Source: Microbacterium sp. LWS13-1.2
GTDB taxonomy: Bacteria; Actinomycetota; Actinomycetes; Actinomycetales; Microbacteriaceae
Assembly: GCF_040144835.1 (NCBI RefSeq)
Contig: NZ_CP151632.1
Location: 2,976,001-3,040,000, forward strand
Direction: 5' to 3'
Length of the DNA stretch: 64,000 nt
Of this stretch, positions 63,277 to 64,000 are shown one piece after another. Under the pieces are notes generated by a model. The model worked only from the letters and a program-made list of their open reading frames with translations. It made no database searches and was not told where the DNA came from. The position numbers and the translations under genes are program-made. The number at the start of each line of letters is the position of its first letter. Position 1 is the first letter of the stretch.

Positions 63277-64000
63277 ATGACGAAGAAGTCACCCTGGGCC
63301 TTTGCCGCGGCGATGGCCGCTGCCCTTCTGCTCGCACCGTTGATCTCTGCGGCGCCGTCGGCGGTGGCCGCCGACGACGGGCCCATACACACCTATCGGG
63401 ACACCCCCGGGGATGTCCGCTCCGATCGGTTCACGCTCTCGGCGAACGGCACCGACGTGTTCGTCACGAAGTACGCAAACCGGTACAACAACCGAATGGC
63501 CGTCGCCAGGTTCGCTTCCGATGACACGACACCGGTGCTCACCGTGACGGCGAATGAGCCGATCACCTCGTGGAAGATCCATCCGGAACGCAACTATCCC
63601 AGCTCGGTTGTCACCGTCTCAGGCAATACCCTGACCTTCGAGATGTCGGATGCGCTGCGCTACGCGATCGTGGAGATCAACGGCACCCAGCCTGGCCTCG
63701 CCATCGTCAACGATCCGAACGAGGATCCGGTCAGCATCCCCGATCCGGCGGCAGCAAACGTCGTCAACGTCGCGGACTTCGTCACGGACGCGACCGGTGC
63801 CACGGATCAGTCGAGCCAGATCGCTGCTGCGGTCGACGAACTCTACTCCAACAGCGCCAAGGACACGCTGTACTTTCCGGATGGGTGGTACACCCACCGC
63901 GGCCTCGATCTGCGCGACCGCACCAAGCCCGTAACGATCTACACCGAAGAAGGGGCTCTCCTGAAGAACCGGATGCAGCCCACCATGGAAGCGATGGAGC
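63277..64000 (+). CDS. Secreted beta-helix hydrolase, GH49/dextranase-like (partial)
   Basis: Open to the end of the window, 241 codons visible. Signal peptide MTKKSPWAFAAAMAAALLLA ... SAVAA, then a beta-sandwich-like domain (DVFVTKYANRYNNRMAVARF, SWKIHPERNYPS). At about residue 165 comes the start of a right-handed beta-helix: NVADFVTDATGATDQSSQI, LYFPDGWYTHRGLDLRDRT. This two-part plan resembles GH49 dextranase/isopullulanase, but other pectinase-fold hydrolases are possible. GTGAGGAAG precedes the ATG. The LacI-2 operators tie it to the beta-galactosidase operon. Confidence 0.7.
   Translation, partial: MTKKSPWAFAAAMAAALLLAPLISAAPSAVAADDGPIHTYRDTPGDVRSDRFTLSANGTDVFVTKYANRYNNRMAVARFASDDTTPVLTVTANEPITSWKIHPERNYPSSVVTVSGNTLTFEMSDALRYAIVEINGTQPGLAIVNDPNEDPVSIPDPAAANVVNVADFVTDATGATDQSSQIAAAVDELYSNSAKDTLYFPDGWYTHRGLDLRDRTKPVTIYTEEGALLKNRMQPTMEAME

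Overview
The window is very GC-rich with strong actinobacterial codon bias. It is dense in the GGATGCC/GGCATCC words and GCATCC (Ala-Ser) codon pairs typical of Microbacteriaceae, so a Microbacterium-like soil or plant-associated actinobacterium is the best guess (inference). I see no tRNA or rRNA gene, CRISPR array, insertion sequence or phage gene.

Left part (1-13 kb): edge of an exopolysaccharide locus. It holds a WcaI-type glycosyltransferase, a 2003-residue secreted mosaic protein (beta-propeller, FN3, LamG and DNRLRE/CBM96-like repeats), a Tat/lipoprotein glycerophosphodiester phosphodiesterase, a polyprenyl-phosphate sugar phosphotransferase and a membrane-anchored polysaccharide deacetylase. 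From 13 to 19.5 kb lie ordinary genes: a small conserved protein, a GcvR-like double-ACT protein, a giant SCO7613-type membrane protein, an Xre/DUF2975 pair and a RibD-like reductase.

Right part (19.8-64 kb): a polysaccharide-utilisation island. Three large secreted enzymes (GH95-like, GH43, GH141-like) on the + strand end in the same C-terminal cysteine-framed module of about 85-90 residues. A WxL-like/DUF916-like secreted pair sits between the second and third. Next come an ABC sugar importer with a D-2-hydroxyacid dehydrogenase, a DUF624 protein, a LacI regulator and two divergent alginate-lyase-family proteins. A second importer follows with an L-rhamnose/L-fucose mutarotase, a FadR-type GntR regulator and an enolase-superfamily sugar-acid dehydratase. 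A third importer in one operon with GH35 and GH42 beta-galactosidases, a second LacI regulator and a truncated secreted beta-helix hydrolase complete it. None of the three importers has its own ATPase gene, which implies a shared MsiK-type ATPase elsewhere.

Regulation can partly be read from the DNA. LacI-2 has six TGTTKACG-type sites, including a pair 34 kb away in front of the WxL-like pair. LacI-1 has sites like GGYAAHCGYTTKCC at its own gene, the first importer and both lyases. A third motif (GTATGACGTCATAC / GTATGATGTATAC) precedes GH43, GH141, the second importer and the dehydratase, and fits the GntR protein.

The most unusual stretch is 46.76-48.26 kb. Four catabolic genes (zinc alcohol dehydrogenase, kduD-like SDR, eda, kdgK) have been internally deleted and fused end to end into a chimeric remnant in the order expected for a uronate/2-keto-3-deoxygluconate operon. 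An L-fucose-dehydrogenase-like aldo/keto reductase at 54.3-54.9 kb is also broken. Extracellular degradation and import are therefore intact while the local intracellular oxidation genes have decayed.
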